DNA of 64,000 bases from Candidatus Nitrotoga sp. SPKER (GTDB taxonomy: Bacteria > Pseudomonadota > Gammaproteobacteria > Burkholderiales > Gallionellaceae). The DNA is taken from positions 34,282 through 98,281 of the forward strand of contig QFXG01000006.1 of NCBI GenBank assembly GCA_003402285.1. Reading direction: 5' to 3'. The stretch's first letter is position 1; each line of letters starts with the position of its first letter. The translations under genes and the position numbers were made by a program. The notes under the pieces were generated by a model. That model was not told the origin of the DNA. It searched no databases and saw only the letters and a list, made by a program, of their open reading frames with translations. Shown piece by piece: positions 39,916 to 48,746 of the stretch.

Positions 39916-39957
39916 TCCAGGGCTTACCCCACTTTTACATTCGGATAAATATCTACC

Positions 39958-40989
39958 ATGGAACTGAAACTAATCCGCCCTGATGACTGGCATCTGCATT
40001 TGCGCGATGGTGCTTTAATGCACTCCGTGCTGCCCGACACCGCACGCCAATTCGCCCGCGCCATCATCATGCCCAACCTCCGCCCACCGGTTACAACCAC
40101 CGAACAAGCACAGGCCTATCGCGCGCGCATACTCGCCGCGCTACCTACAAATTCACATTTCGAACCATTGATGACGTTATATCTAACCGACAACACGACA
40201 GCGAAAGAAATTCGTATAGCAAAACAAAGCGGCTTCGTGCATGCAGTTAAATATTATCCTGCAGGCGCCACCACCAACTCTGATTCGGGCGTTACTGACA
40301 TCCGCAAGACCTATCCTGCTCTGGAAGAAATGCAGAATTGTGGTATGCCACTGCTTATGCATGGCGAAGTACCCGATACAGCGATAGACATATTCGACCG
40401 CGAGACGGTATTCATAACCCGTGTGCTGCAACCGCTACTACGTGATCTACCCGATTTGCGGGTGGTGTTCGAACATATCAGCACGATAGACGCCGCACAT
40501 TTTGTGCAAAGCGCGTCAGATAATATCGCTGCCACTATCACCGCACACCACTTGCTGTACAACCGCAATGCCATGCTCAGCGGCGGCATCCATCCACACT
40601 ATTATTGCCTGCCAGTGTTGAAGCGCGAAACACATCGTGAAGCGTTGGTTGCAGCAGCCACCAGTGGCAACAAAAAATTCTTCCTCGGTACCGACAGTGC
40701 TCCGCATGCACAGCCTACTAAAGAATCCGCTTGCGGCTGCGCTGGCATTTATACCGCCCATACAGCCATCGAACTCTATACTGAAGTTTTCGAGCAGGTC
40801 GGGGCGCTAGACAAATTGGAAGGTTTTGCCAGTTTTTATGGCCCTGATTTTTATCGTCTGCCGCGTAATGCTCAGCGCGTTACCTTACGTAAACAGGAAT
40901 GGCAAATGCCTGCAACCTTGGGTTTTGGAGAGCATCAATTAGTGCCCTTGAGAGCAAGTGAAATGATGAGATGGAAGCTGGTGGAGTGA
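39958..40989 (+). CDS. pyrC: Dihydroorotase (class II)
   Basis: A 343-residue amidohydrolase of pyrimidine synthesis that closes carbamoyl-aspartate to dihydroorotate. Zinc ligands His12 and His14 are in [10 protein letters not shown]. Lys98, in [14 protein letters not shown], is the carboxylated lysine bridging the metals. MHGEV near residue 138 and FEHIST near 175 hold further histidines, and GTDSAPH near 247 holds the catalytic Asp. Length matches E. coli PyrC (348). It follows rsmI after 42 bases on the same strand. Confidence 0.97.
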   Translation: MELKLIRPDDWHLHLRDGALMHSVLPDTARQFARAIIMPNLRPPVTTTEQAQAYRARILAALPTNSHFEPLMTLYLTDNTTAKEIRIAKQSGFVHAVKYYPAGATTNSDSGVTDIRKTYPALEEMQNCGMPLLMHGEVPDTAIDIFDRETVFITRVLQPLLRDLPDLRVVFEHISTIDAAHFVQSASDNIAATITAHHLLYNRNAMLSGGIHPHYYCLPVLKRETHREALVAAATSGNKKFFLGTDSAPHAQPTKESACGCAGIYTAHTAIELYTEVFEQVGALDKLEGFASFYGPDFYRLPRNAQRVTLRKQEWQMPATLGFGEHQLVPLRASEMMRWKLVE

Positions 40990-41021
40990 GGATATTGCTC
41001 GGAAATCTTCTTGGTTGAAAA

Positions 41022-41804
41022 TCAAACTGCCACTCTTTCTTCAAAAAATCCGCTATTGATCAACTCTCCGGCTAACGCCTTGTAATCCGCCGCACCGGGG
41101 CTATGCGGGGCGTGAGCAAAGACATCTTTACCATGCATGGGGCTGGTGGCAAGCGCAACGTTTTCACTTATACGTGTATTGCATACCAATGAACCATAGC
41201 GATCCCGAAGTTTATCGAAAATTTCATACGAAAGTTTACGTCGCGAATCGAAGCGGGTCACCAAAATACGGCGCTCAAATGTACGTTTGAGCTTAACCTC
41301 TAATACATTAAGTGCGGAATCCAGGAGATGCACGCCTTGCAGCGACAGAAAGTCCGCCGAAACCGGAATCAGCACTCGATCCGACGCAAGCAAAGCGTTA
41401 AGCGTGAGCACCCCCAACATGGGGCAACAGTCAATCAGGATCGGCGCACCGGTAAGTGCCAGATCTTCACTCAAGCCTTTTTTTAACAAAGTGGCAGCCT
41501 TAGGGTCGCTGCCATACAGTGCATCGATCTTGGACAGCCCGAGCGAAGAGGAGACAATCTGCCAACCGGCTGGCGTATCGCGAAGGAGTTTAGCAAGCGG
41601 AGTACTCAGCCTAAAAAAAGCATCCATACCCGCACCAGATAAAGCGGCATCCTTCAGCCCACAGGCTGAGCTTAAATGCCCTTGGGGATCAAGATCAAGC
41701 GCGATGGGATGCCGCCGCGCCATGGCCAGCGCAGCGGCAAGATTGAGACAGGTAGTGGTTTTGCCCACCCCGCCCTTCTGATTGAATACAGTAATAACCG
41801 CCAT
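41022..41804 (-). CDS. ParA/Soj-type P-loop ATPase, without a neighbouring ParB
   Basis: A 260-residue ParA/MinD-superfamily ATPase. The deviant Walker A KGGVGKTT is at 10-17, LDLDPQGHLSSACG at about 37-50, and PILIDCCPMLGVLTLNAL near residue 122. DNA or membrane partitioning is the family role. No parB, no centromere-like repeats and no obvious cargo gene are adjacent; glmS lies upstream and pyrC is convergent downstream. It may therefore be an orphan ParA that positions another structure, for example chemoreceptors, carboxysomes or a pole-localised complex. Function is inference; the ATPase fold is clear. Confidence 0.9.
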   Translation of the reverse strand: MAVITVFNQKGGVGKTTTCLNLAAALAMARRHPIALDLDPQGHLSSACGLKDAALSGAGMDAFFRLSTPLAKLLRDTPAGWQIVSSSLGLSKIDALYGSDPKAATLLKKGLSEDLALTGAPILIDCCPMLGVLTLNALLASDRVLIPVSADFLSLQGVHLLDSALNVLEVKLKRTFERRILVTRFDSRRKLSYEIFDKLRDRYGSLVCNTRISENVALATSPMHGKDVFAHAPHSPGAADYKALAGELINSGFFEERVAV

Positions 41805-41861
41805 TCTGGAAAAACCCCACGGTATTGGGCGGATGCGAAATAAGCATAACTCGCTGACTCA

Positions 41862-43688
41862 TCACTCTACAGTGACCGATTTGGCCAGATTACGCGGCTT
41901 GTCGACATCAGTTCCCTTTTGCAATGCAACGTAATATGCCAGCAGTTGCAGCGCAATGGTGTGCAGAATAGGGCTCAAATATCCGGCATGCTCGGGCATT
42001 TGCATTAGATGTACGCCTTCGCTCGAATGAAAACGCGTGCCGGCATCGGCGAATACATACAGCTCCCCCCCTCGTGCGCGTACTTCTTGCAGGTTGGATT
42101 TGAGCTTTTCCAGCAATGCATCGTTAGTGGCAACAGCAATAACCGGCATCTCCTTGTCCACCAGAGCTAGTGGCCCGTGCTTTAATTCACCCGCGGGGTA
42201 AGCTTCGGCGTGAATGTAAGATATTTCTTTAAGCTTGAGCGCACCTTCCAGTGCGATGGGATAGTGCAATCCACGCCCGAGGAACAGGGCATGACGCTTA
42301 TCGGCAAAACGCTCAGCCATCTGTGCAATATCAGGTTCAAGTTTCAATACCAATTGAACCGCGCTGGGCAAATGGCGCAACGCATGCAAATGGCGCTGCT
42401 CTTCTTCTGCACTCAATCTTCCACGTTGCTTGGCAAGAACCAGCGTAAGCAGGAACAATGCCGCTAATTGTGTGGTAAATGCCTTGGTTGAAGCGACTCC
42501 AATTTCCGGTCCCGCACGCGTCATAAAATGTAGCTTGGAGAGCCTGACCAGCGCACTTTCCGGTACATTACAAATTGAAAGCGTGTGGGGATGACCCAAT
42601 TCTTTGGCGTGGTTAAGTGCAGCCAGAGTATCGGCGGTTTCACCCGATTGAGAAATGGTAACAACCAGCGCCTTGGGATTGGGCACGCTCACGCGGTAGC
42701 GATATTCGCTGGCAATTTCCACGGTACACGGAATACCAGCGATTTCTTCGAGCCAGTAGCGCGCCACGAGTCCCGCATGGTGACTGGTACCACAAGCGAG
42801 AATAAGGATACTCTCAACTTGTTGAAACGCAGTAACAGCCTCAGCACCAAAAATGCCAGGTATCAGCGACTGGCTATTACATACACCTTCCAACGTATCC
42901 GCAAGCGCTTGTGGCTGCTCGTGAATTTCCTTCTGCATATGGTGACGATATTCACCCAGCTCCATACTTGCGCTAGTCAATTTACTGACGTTTACTGCGC
43001 GTTCCACCGCTTGGCCCTTGGCATTAAAAATCCGGTAGCCATGCAAGCTGACTTCAGCCACATCGCCCTCTTCCAGATACACCACACTTCTTGTCACCGG
43101 CAACAGCGCAGATACATCCGATGCGATGAAATGCTCCTCAATTCCTACTCCCAACAACAACGGGCTACCTTTGCGCGCACAAATTAACTGGCTCGGATTA
43201 TCCGCTGCCACGACACCAATCGCGTAAGCACCCACCAATTCGGCAAGTGCCGCCTGAGTTGCAACCAACAAGCTATTACCGCGTGCATAGTGACTATTAA
43301 TAAGATGGGCAATGACTTCACTGTCAGTATCGGATGTAAATACCGAGCCTTCCGCAGTCAGGCGCGTGCGTAACTCTTCGTAGTTTTCGATAATACCGTT
43401 GTGCACCACGGCAATGAGATTACTGCTCAAGTGCGGATGCGCGTTACGCTCGCTGGGTACGCCGTGAGTGGCCCAACGGGTATGCGCTATACCGATGTGA
43501 CCGCTGGTAGCAGAACTTCGTGTTGTTAATTCCGCAACGCGTCCGGTACTGCGTATGCGTTGCAACTCATTGTTCTCGACAACTACCAATCCAGCTGAGT
43601 CATACCCCCTATATTCAAGGCGTTGCAGTCCTTGTAAAAGAATAGGAACGACATTGCGCTGCGCTATTGCACCGATTATTCCGCACAT
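41862..43688 (-). CDS. glmS: Glutamine-fructose-6-phosphate aminotransferase (isomerizing)
   Basis: A 608-residue enzyme making glucosamine-6-phosphate for peptidoglycan and LPS. The N-terminal glutaminase starts MCGIIG, so Cys2 is the nucleophile after Met removal, with HTRWATHG near 72 and HNGIIENY near 96. The isomerase half has two SIS domains ([68 protein letters not shown]) and ends in KSVTVE, as usual. No glmS ribozyme is evident, as expected in Gram-negatives. glmU is not in view. Confidence 0.98.
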   Translation of the reverse strand: MCGIIGAIAQRNVVPILLQGLQRLEYRGYDSAGLVVVENNELQRIRSTGRVAELTTRSSATSGHIGIAHTRWATHGVPSERNAHPHLSSNLIAVVHNGIIENYEELRTRLTAEGSVFTSDTDSEVIAHLINSHYARGNSLLVATQAALAELVGAYAIGVVAADNPSQLICARKGSPLLLGVGIEEHFIASDVSALLPVTRSVVYLEEGDVAEVSLHGYRIFNAKGQAVERAVNVSKLTSASMELGEYRHHMQKEIHEQPQALADTLEGVCNSQSLIPGIFGAEAVTAFQQVESILILACGTSHHAGLVARYWLEEIAGIPCTVEIASEYRYRVSVPNPKALVVTISQSGETADTLAALNHAKELGHPHTLSICNVPESALVRLSKLHFMTRAGPEIGVASTKAFTTQLAALFLLTLVLAKQRGRLSAEEEQRHLHALRHLPSAVQLVLKLEPDIAQMAERFADKRHALFLGRGLHYPIALEGALKLKEISYIHAEAYPAGELKHGPLALVDKEMPVIAVATNDALLEKLKSNLQEVRARGGELYVFADAGTRFHSSEGVHLMQMPEHAGYLSPILHTIALQLLAYYVALQKGTDVDKPRNLAKSVTVE

Positions 43689-43844
43689 AATTAATTCCGT
43701 TATTTATTGCAAGCGCTAATTGTAGCAAGAATGAGACTGGTGCCGTAACTCGAACAACTTATAGCGTTAAACACCTCTATCAATCGCCATGAATCCTGCC
43801 AAGTTTAAATGTTTCATGATTGTTATACGATGCGATACTGTATT

Positions 43845-44090
43845 TTATTTTTTAAATAAACAATTAATACTTCCTTCATGTTCTTCAACATTAAAGTGCA
43901 ATATGTTGCCATTGTTCAATAACAGCGCTGGGAATGCTTTAACCCCTTTGTTTTTCGCTTCAATTTGTTTTGCAGGATTTAACCCGACATGAACAATATC
44001 TAAATTGGCTAAACCAATTAAATTTACAACTTCCTGCCCCACCAATGCACATATATCGCAACCATCGTGATAAAGCGTTGAATTTTTCAT
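43845..44090 (-). CDS. Mini thioredoxin-like protein with CxxC (copy 2)
   Basis: An 81-residue protein with the redox motif C11-D-I-C14 after the strand STLYHDG. A cis-Pro-like region, VKAFPALLLNNG, is near residue 51. It is a paralogue of the gene 60 bases upstream: both share Y-H-x-G-C-x-x-C, SLIG/NLIG-x-x-N-x-x-V-V-H-x-N/G, a basic helix and GVK-x-x-PALV. The fold is a minimal thioredoxin/glutaredoxin type, likely cytoplasmic with no signal peptide. AGGA lies seven bases before the ATG. The pair probably arose by tandem duplication. Confidence 0.82.
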   Translation of the reverse strand: MKNSTLYHDGCDICALVGQEVVNLIGLANLDIVHVGLNPAKQIEAKNKGVKAFPALLLNNGNILHFNVEEHEGSINCLFKK

Positions 44091-44150
44091 AACTTGATCC
44101 TCATAAAAAATTAATAGAAAAGCCAGAATAAACCCTGGCTCCCTTGAAAT

Positions 44151-44384
44151 TTAAGCTTTGACATCAGCCATTGATGCACCAAAATTGATATGAAGCACTT
44201 GTCCGCTTGGCGTTACTAACGCCGGAACAGACTTCACCCCTGCTTTCTCGGCCTCATCAAACCTCGACATATCCTGATTTAAATGGACAACCTCTACATT
44301 ATCGACACCAATCAAACTAATAATGTCATGTTCAGCACTGACACAAACTGGACAACCCGCATGATAGAAAACTGATTTACCCAT
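44151..44384 (-). CDS. Mini thioredoxin-like protein with CPVC (copy 1)
   Basis: A 77-residue protein with the redox site C11-P-V-C14 in VFYHAGCPVC, a charged helix and the GVKSVPALVTPSGQVLHINFG segment near residue 50. It resembles small proteins annotated as thioredoxin-family found in sulfur-oxidising and related proteobacteria. AAGGAG lies before the ATG at good spacing. It is followed 60 bases on by its paralogue. The ETHE1-type persulfide dioxygenase, 1.6 kb upstream beyond the cassette region, makes a role in persulfide or low-molecular-weight thiol handling worth testing; that link is inference. Confidence 0.83.
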   Translation of the reverse strand: MGKSVFYHAGCPVCVSAEHDIISLIGVDNVEVVHLNQDMSRFDEAEKAGVKSVPALVTPSGQVLHINFGASMADVKA

Positions 44385-44403
44385 CTTTATTTCTCCTTAT
44401 GAT

Positions 44404-44601
44404 CTATTTAGACACAATAACCACACCAATTATAATTAGGAATCCTAATATAAACAAGCTAACGTTTTTATTTGCATTCTGACTTCTGCAACACTTCCGT
44501 AAAAACAACAGGGGCAGGACAAAGCAGGGCACACATCCATACTGTTCGGACAGGGTTGAATTCCATGTTTTTAAACCAAAATAACCCATTAGCCTGATCA
44601 T
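44404..44601 (-). pseudogene. Doubtful small membrane ORF or gene remnant
   Basis: A 65-codon frame with a C-terminal hydrophobic stretch (NVSLFILGFLIIIGVVIVSK) and a C-x-x-C motif (GCVPC). Its apparent start lies inside the REP-like palindrome and has no ribosome-binding site. The C-terminal membrane segment looks genuine, but the upstream part does not resemble a protein. It may be the 3' remnant of a membrane protein that once preceded the thioredoxin-like pair, or noise. Confidence 0.3.
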
Positions 44602-44657
44602 TCCCGCGAAAGTTGAGATTCAGCTTATTGATTTAACTGGGTTCTGCTTTCGCGGAA
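44601..44657. repeat. REP-like imperfect inverted repeat
   Basis: TTCCCGCGAAAG at 44601-44612 is matched by CTTTCGCGGAA at 44647-44657 (one extra C on the left). The arms resemble the common ATTCCCGCGAAAG-type intergenic palindromes of proteobacterial genomes; the right arm is followed by CGACG, as in such elements. The loop is degenerate. Confidence 0.6.
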
Positions 44658-44772
44658 CGACGATTTTGAATTAATCAGTGTTCCCTAGGTTAAATGTTTA
44701 ATCTCTTTTAATACACACTGACTCAAATCAATAAGGTCATAAATCGAATCTACCCTATTTATTCGCCGCCAT

Positions 44773-45306
44773 TTATACCGCTCTGAGCAGAGCACGAAAT
44801 ACCTCATACATGACCTTGAAGGCTTTCTCAGCGTCCTCTCGAAGTAAGACTTTCGGGTGAATCTGCCGCGCGATGTATCGGTTGCCAAAGTTGTGCGAAT
44901 GATCAGGCTTCTTGAGGTGTGCGAACGGATTCCTCAGTTGACGAAGCTGGTGGATTCGCTCAAAGAGTTCGTCAGCTAGTACCTGATGCTCCTTGGCAGC
45001 TTCCAACGCCTGATTCAGGGTAACCCCATAGGACGCCACCTGCCGATGCACAAGCTCTTCAACCAACTCGTGCTCGACAAGCGCCTGGGCCAGCAAGATG
45101 ACACTGATGAAGTGCCCCTCCCGGAAGGCTGCCTCCGCCTCTCCGAGCACTCCAAGTGCCTCTGCAGATCCCATGATGACACTTGGTCGCTGGTTATACT
45201 GAGACATCCACACAATGCGTTCCGCGCGTTCCTGGCGCAGGAAGGTATCTGATTGTTCCAGCGCAGCTATGAGTTTTTGAAGGGGCGACGGATCAGCAGT
45301 GGTCAT
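44773..45306 (-). CDS. HEPN-like cassette protein (putative RNase or toxin-like)
   Basis: A 177-residue all-helical protein. The segment LRQLRNPFAHLKKP contains R125-N-P-F-A-H130, matching the R-x4-H catalytic signature of HEPN domains. These are common in toxin-antitoxin, CRISPR and abortive-infection RNases. A non-nuclease HEPN-like scaffold is the alternative. Base composition is distinctly more GC-rich than its neighbours. The ATG lies only six bases from an attC-like site and has no Shine-Dalgarno, which is typical of integron cassette genes. No partner antitoxin of the MNT type is adjacent. The domain call rests on one motif and helical content. Confidence 0.6.
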   Translation of the reverse strand: MTTADPSPLQKLIAALEQSDTFLRQERAERIVWMSQYNQRPSVIMGSAEALGVLGEAEAAFREGHFISVILLAQALVEHELVEELVHRQVASYGVTLNQALEAAKEHQVLADELFERIHQLRQLRNPFAHLKKPDHSHNFGNRYIARQIHPKVLLREDAEKAFKVMYEVFRALLRAV

Positions 45307-45312
45307 GAAGCC

Positions 45313-45372
45313 GCCTAACGTTTGACATAAGGGGCGCGCTTTAGCGCGTCCCGTTTGATGGATGGGTTAGGC
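45313..45372 (-). mobile_element. attC: Integron attC-like recombination site
   Basis: The 60-base site begins and ends with complementary core boxes: GCCTAAC at 45313-45319 and GTTAGGC at 45366-45372. An inner stem GGGGCGCGC (45331-45339) pairs with GCGCGTCCC (45344-45352), 8 of 9. Read on the minus strand it ends in TCAAACGTTAGGC, like known attC sites. It starts 14 bases after the stop of the 105-residue gene and ends six bases before the HEPN-like start codon. That is exactly the spacing of a cassette junction. No integron integrase is in the window, so this is at least an attC-bearing cassette without intI in view. Confidence 0.85.
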
Positions 45373-45386
45373 AGTAAAATATGCTA

Positions 45387-45704
45387 TTAATCATCTCCAT
45401 CCTCGGAGTTTAGTATAAGAGTAGTGTTTGTGACATTGACGGTGACGTTTACCTGCTGAGGGGGAATAAATAGTATACAACCACCAGAATGCCCAGATGA
45501 AACTTCTGGAAGAAAATTTGTGCCAGACCATCCATGCTTTTTAGCTTCTGAGGAAAACCAAATTTTAATTTTTTTAGTGATGCGTTGCGCATCGCTAACT
45601 GTAAATTGATTGTAAATAATTAGCATTCTCTCGGCTGTGCATAACACTGCTCGGTCTTTTAGTTTGCATGAACTTGGTGTCGGGAATTTGAATTTTCGTG
45701 CCAT
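45387..45704 (-). CDS. Hypothetical cassette protein
   Basis: A 105-residue protein I do not recognise. It has a basic, Lys-rich N-terminus (MARKFKFPTPSSCKLKDR), a central TKKIKIWFSSEAKKHGWSG stretch, and a C-terminus of alternating V/N/T strands (QQVNVTVNVTNTTLIL) ending in acidic residues. There is no signal peptide or membrane segment. A good ribosome-binding site (AAAGGAT) lies upstream. The attC-like site begins 14 bases after its stop codon, so it fits as the body of a gene cassette. Confidence 0.6.
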   Translation of the reverse strand: MARKFKFPTPSSCKLKDRAVLCTAERMLIIYNQFTVSDAQRITKKIKIWFSSEAKKHGWSGTNFLPEVSSGHSGGCILFIPPQQVNVTVNVTNTTLILNSEDGDD

Positions 45705-45847
45705 GGTTTATCCTTTTTTTGAATTGCCCAACGTAATATAGAAAACATTTAATAAGCTCGCAATGCTGCCTATATCGGCCAATATTGCCGAGCATTACCA
45801 ACATCTCACTATTTTCATTGCCTTAGCCTTTTATTTGGCTGGAATTT

Positions 45848-45869
45848 AATTTTAGGACAGCCTAAAATT
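45848..45869 (-). terminator. Perfect hairpin downstream of the persulfide dioxygenase gene
   Basis: AATTTTAGG at 45848-45856 and CCTAAAATT at 45861-45869 form a perfect 9-base stem with a 4-base loop, followed on the minus strand by an AT-rich stretch. It lies about 90 bases after the MBL-fold gene and may terminate it. A GTTGGGC box nearby (minus strand, 45726-45732) matches an attC R' core, but no credible full site was found here. Confidence 0.5.
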
Positions 45870-45957
45870 CTGCGGATGTAAGCTCAAGCTCTATAGGTTG
45901 GGTTGAATAAAAATAAGCCCAATATCTCACCGCTCCCGTCTTTCAATTCTGCGCCCG

Positions 45958-46707
45958 TTATCCCTGTGGGCTAACAGTCATATGGCCACAATATTTCTCA
46001 AGATTTTCAGGCAGATGATCTGGGCAAACGCCGCATAGTTTATTTCCCGGCACTGCAAAATCGATGAACTTAGGATAGGGCAAATTGAGGTTCGCCATAA
46101 TCTCTTTGAATTGCGCCAACGTGAGTTCTTCGCCTAGACGAGGATTACGTTTCTTTTCCTGGGCAATGGAAGAAACGCGCCTGTCTTTGTAATCATGAGC
46201 GGGATAAACAAGACAATCGTCCGGCAAAGAAAACAGCTTTTCTCTGACGCTTTTGTATAGCGCATCCGCGTCACCATTCTGAAAATCGGTGCGGCCACAT
46301 CCCTCGATTAGCAACGAGTCACCGGTGAATATTCGGTCGTCCATCAAATAGGAAAAGTGTCCGTCAGTATGCCCAGGGGTATGCAACGGCTGCAATTGGA
46401 TGCTACCCACGTTAAACGGCGTTCCTTCTTCAATTCCCACATCTGCGCAAGGCAATCGATCAAAAGCGGGCATCGCGATTTTGCTTCCTACTTTTGACTT
46501 TAATTCGCGAGCGGCAGTGATATGATCCGCATGGATATGGGTATCAAGACTATAGGCCAGCGTCAATCCAAGCCGGCTGATTTCGGCAAGATCACGGTCG
46601 ACCGTCACAATAACTGGATCAATAAGAACAGCTTGCCTCGTTTCCTCACAGCCCAGCAAATAGGTATAGGTATTTGATAACGGCTCAAACAACTGACGAA
46701 AGATCAT
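45958..46707 (-). CDS. MBL-fold persulfide dioxygenase (ETHE1-like)
   Basis: A 249-residue metallo-beta-lactamase-fold protein. The metal motif T-H-I-H-A-D-H is at 56-62, HTPGHTDGH around 109-117 and GDSLLIEGCGRTDFQ at about 129-143. YPAHDYKDR near residue 168 completes the mononuclear iron site. These features match ETHE1/persulfide dioxygenases, which oxidise glutathione persulfide to sulfite in the cytoplasm. The C-terminus carries a short Cys pair (LCGVCPDHL). The role fits sulfide detoxification in lithotrophs. Glyoxalase II is a less likely alternative. It is a separate transcription unit from accD. Confidence 0.9.
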   Translation of the reverse strand: MIFRQLFEPLSNTYTYLLGCEETRQAVLIDPVIVTVDRDLAEISRLGLTLAYSLDTHIHADHITAARELKSKVGSKIAMPAFDRLPCADVGIEEGTPFNVGSIQLQPLHTPGHTDGHFSYLMDDRIFTGDSLLIEGCGRTDFQNGDADALYKSVREKLFSLPDDCLVYPAHDYKDRRVSSIAQEKKRNPRLGEELTLAQFKEIMANLNLPYPKFIDFAVPGNKLCGVCPDHLPENLEKYCGHMTVSPQG

Positions 46708-46838
46708 GGCGGTGCCTTTAATTTAAATTCTTCACAAATAGTCTCGCCACCGGTACGTGACTTGCTTTGGTTGATCAACAATTTGAATTTCGTGAAATTT
46801 CGTAGATTGTATAAATCTATCAGGAGTGAAGTACCACG

Positions 46839-47747
46839 CTAATCTAGGGCAAATTTTGCACTAGCGCTCTCTACTGGCATCACCGTCGGCTGTTTGGTAA
46901 GTAACGTAATTAATGTAGCGAGCTGGTCGCGCATTTGGCGACGATCCACAATCATGTCTATCGCGCCATGTTTCATCAAAAATTCCGCGCGCTGAAAACC
47001 TTCCGGCAGCGTCTCGCGCACTGTTTGCTGAATTACCCGCGCACCGGCAAAGCCGATCATTGCGCCAGGTTCGGCAATAACCACATCGCCCATGAAAGCA
47101 AAACTGGCGGACACGCCGCCCATGGTTGGATCAGTCAACACCGAAATGAATGGCAGTTTTTCTGCGCTTAATTGGGTCAGCGCGGCACAGGTTTTTGCCA
47201 TTTGCATCAACGACAATAATCCCTCTTGCATACGTGCCCCGCCGCTGGCGGCAAAACACACGAAAGGCGCTTTCTGTTCAGTAGCAAGCTGTACGCCGCG
47301 CACGAAGCGTTCTCCCACCACCGATCCCATAGAGCCGCCCATGAAGCTGAATTCGAATACCGCCGTCACCAATGGAATAGCATGTACACTTCCCTGCATT
47401 ACCACCAGCGCATCACTCTCACCCGTGTCGCGCTGCGCCGCCGTCAAGCGTTCGCTGTATTTTTTACTATCTTTGAATTTCAGTGTATCTAGCGGCAACA
47501 CTTCAGCACCAATCTCGAAACGCCCCTCCGCATCTAATAGCCAGTTCAGCCGAGTGCGTGCGGTAACACGGTGATGGTAATTGCACTTGGGACAAACACT
47601 TTTGTTTTTCTCTAAATCAGAGTAATACAATACCCCCTGACAGGATGGACATTTGTGCCACAGTCCTTCTGGCACATTCTTCTTGCTCTCTTCCCCCAAC
47701 TCCCTACGCTTAATTTTTGGGGGCAATAATTTCTGAAACCAACTCAT
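46839..47747 (-). CDS. accD: Acetyl-CoA carboxylase carboxyltransferase subunit beta
   Basis: A 302-residue subunit with the N-terminal zinc ribbon C33-x2-C36 ... C52-x2-C55. Family motifs are [19 protein letters not shown] opening, [21 protein letters not shown], and [18 protein letters not shown] near residue 165. With AccA it transfers the carboxyl group to acetyl-CoA in fatty-acid synthesis. It ends the leu-trp cluster; in many betaproteobacteria folC follows accD, but here an unrelated accessory block follows. It is 168 bases downstream of trpA. Confidence 0.97.
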   Translation of the reverse strand: MSWFQKLLPPKIKRRELGEESKKNVPEGLWHKCPSCQGVLYYSDLEKNKSVCPKCNYHHRVTARTRLNWLLDAEGRFEIGAEVLPLDTLKFKDSKKYSERLTAAQRDTGESDALVVMQGSVHAIPLVTAVFEFSFMGGSMGSVVGERFVRGVQLATEQKAPFVCFAASGGARMQEGLLSLMQMAKTCAALTQLSAEKLPFISVLTDPTMGGVSASFAFMGDVVIAEPGAMIGFAGARVIQQTVRETLPEGFQRAEFLMKHGAIDMIVDRRQMRDQLATLITLLTKQPTVMPVESASAKFALD

Positions 47748-47915
47748 GCAATCCTCCTTAAACCCTTAACACGAACGTTGCATTTGTCGCATGATAATTG
47801 AGCATAATTTAAGCAAGCTGGGTATGTACCTAACCTTACCAACTTCACTTCTTTGACAAACATCAATATGAGGGAAGTTACTCACATATTAGAAATTTAA
47901 GTATCAGGAAACACG

Positions 47916-48716
47916 CTATGCCTGATCGATGGCCAAGCGTAATTCCTTAACCAGCCTTGCAACATTGGAAATTACAGACTCTTCGTTCGAACCCTCCATT
48001 TCCTGCACGATGCGGCTGCCAACCACCACGCCGTCGCACAGCTTGGAGACCGCTCGTGCTGTATCTGCATCACGAATACCAAAGCCCACGCCGATAGGTA
48101 GGCCAATGTGTTGTCGAATGTGCGGGATTTTCTCTGCTATGGCTGACAAGTCCAGATGTCCCGCCCCAGTCACGCCCTTAAGCGACACGTAATACACGTA
48201 ACCGCGGGCTAGCTTGGCTACCTGCTCGATACGCGCATCGGATGTAGTAGGCGCAAGTAAAAAAATGGGATCAATGCCATGGCGATGCAGGTGAACGAAC
48301 GCCTCGTGGCTTTCTTCCGGCGGGAAATCCACCGTCAGCACACCATCCACCCCCACTTGCGCGCAGCGCGTGGCGAAACGTTCCCAGCCCATTGCTTCAA
48401 TAGGATTGCCATAACCCATCAGCACTATGGGCGTGCTTGCATCGGTGGTGCGAAATGTCGCCACCATATCAAGTACATCATGCAAGGCTACGCCATGCTT
48501 GAGTGCTCGCTCCGAAGAGCGCTGTATCGTTGGGCCATCCGCCATTGGATCGGAAAATGGCACACCAATTTCAATAATGTCTGCCCCCACCTCTGCCAGC
48601 GCATGCATCAGCGAAACAGTAATTTGCGGATTAGGATCACCCGCCGTAATAAACGGAATTAGCGCTTTACCGCCGCGCTGCTTAATTTTTTCAAAAGTGG
48701 TCTGAATGCGTGACAT
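47916..48716 (-). CDS. trpA: Tryptophan synthase alpha chain
   Basis: A 266-residue TIM barrel that splits indole-3-glycerol phosphate. Catalytic Glu49 and Asp60 are in [17 protein letters not shown], and [17 protein letters not shown] and [15 protein letters not shown] are typical. It lies 30 bases downstream of trpB. Together with trpB and trpF it forms the conserved trpFBA block. Confidence 0.98.
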   Translation of the reverse strand: MSRIQTTFEKIKQRGGKALIPFITAGDPNPQITVSLMHALAEVGADIIEIGVPFSDPMADGPTIQRSSERALKHGVALHDVLDMVATFRTTDASTPIVLMGYGNPIEAMGWERFATRCAQVGVDGVLTVDFPPEESHEAFVHLHRHGIDPIFLLAPTTSDARIEQVAKLARGYVYYVSLKGVTGAGHLDLSAIAEKIPHIRQHIGLPIGVGFGIRDADTARAVSKLCDGVVVGSRIVQEMEGSNEESVISNVARLVKELRLAIDQA

Positions 48717-48746
48717 GAGATACCTGCAAAGTAATTCCAGGAAAGG

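Noticed and set aside
41287..41781. A 164-codon plus-strand frame over the ParA gene
   Set aside because: It is antisense to a clear ParA ATPase, with no start signal or family similarity.
44631..44695. A second attC-like site with ATTTAAC and GTTAAAT cores after the HEPN-like gene
   Set aside because: The inner arms do not pair convincingly and it overlaps the REP-like palindrome. It is kept only as a weak lead.
45726..45903. A possible third attC between GTTGGGC and GTTGGGT boxes
   Set aside because: The span of about 178 bases is too long and the interior is not palindromic as a whole.
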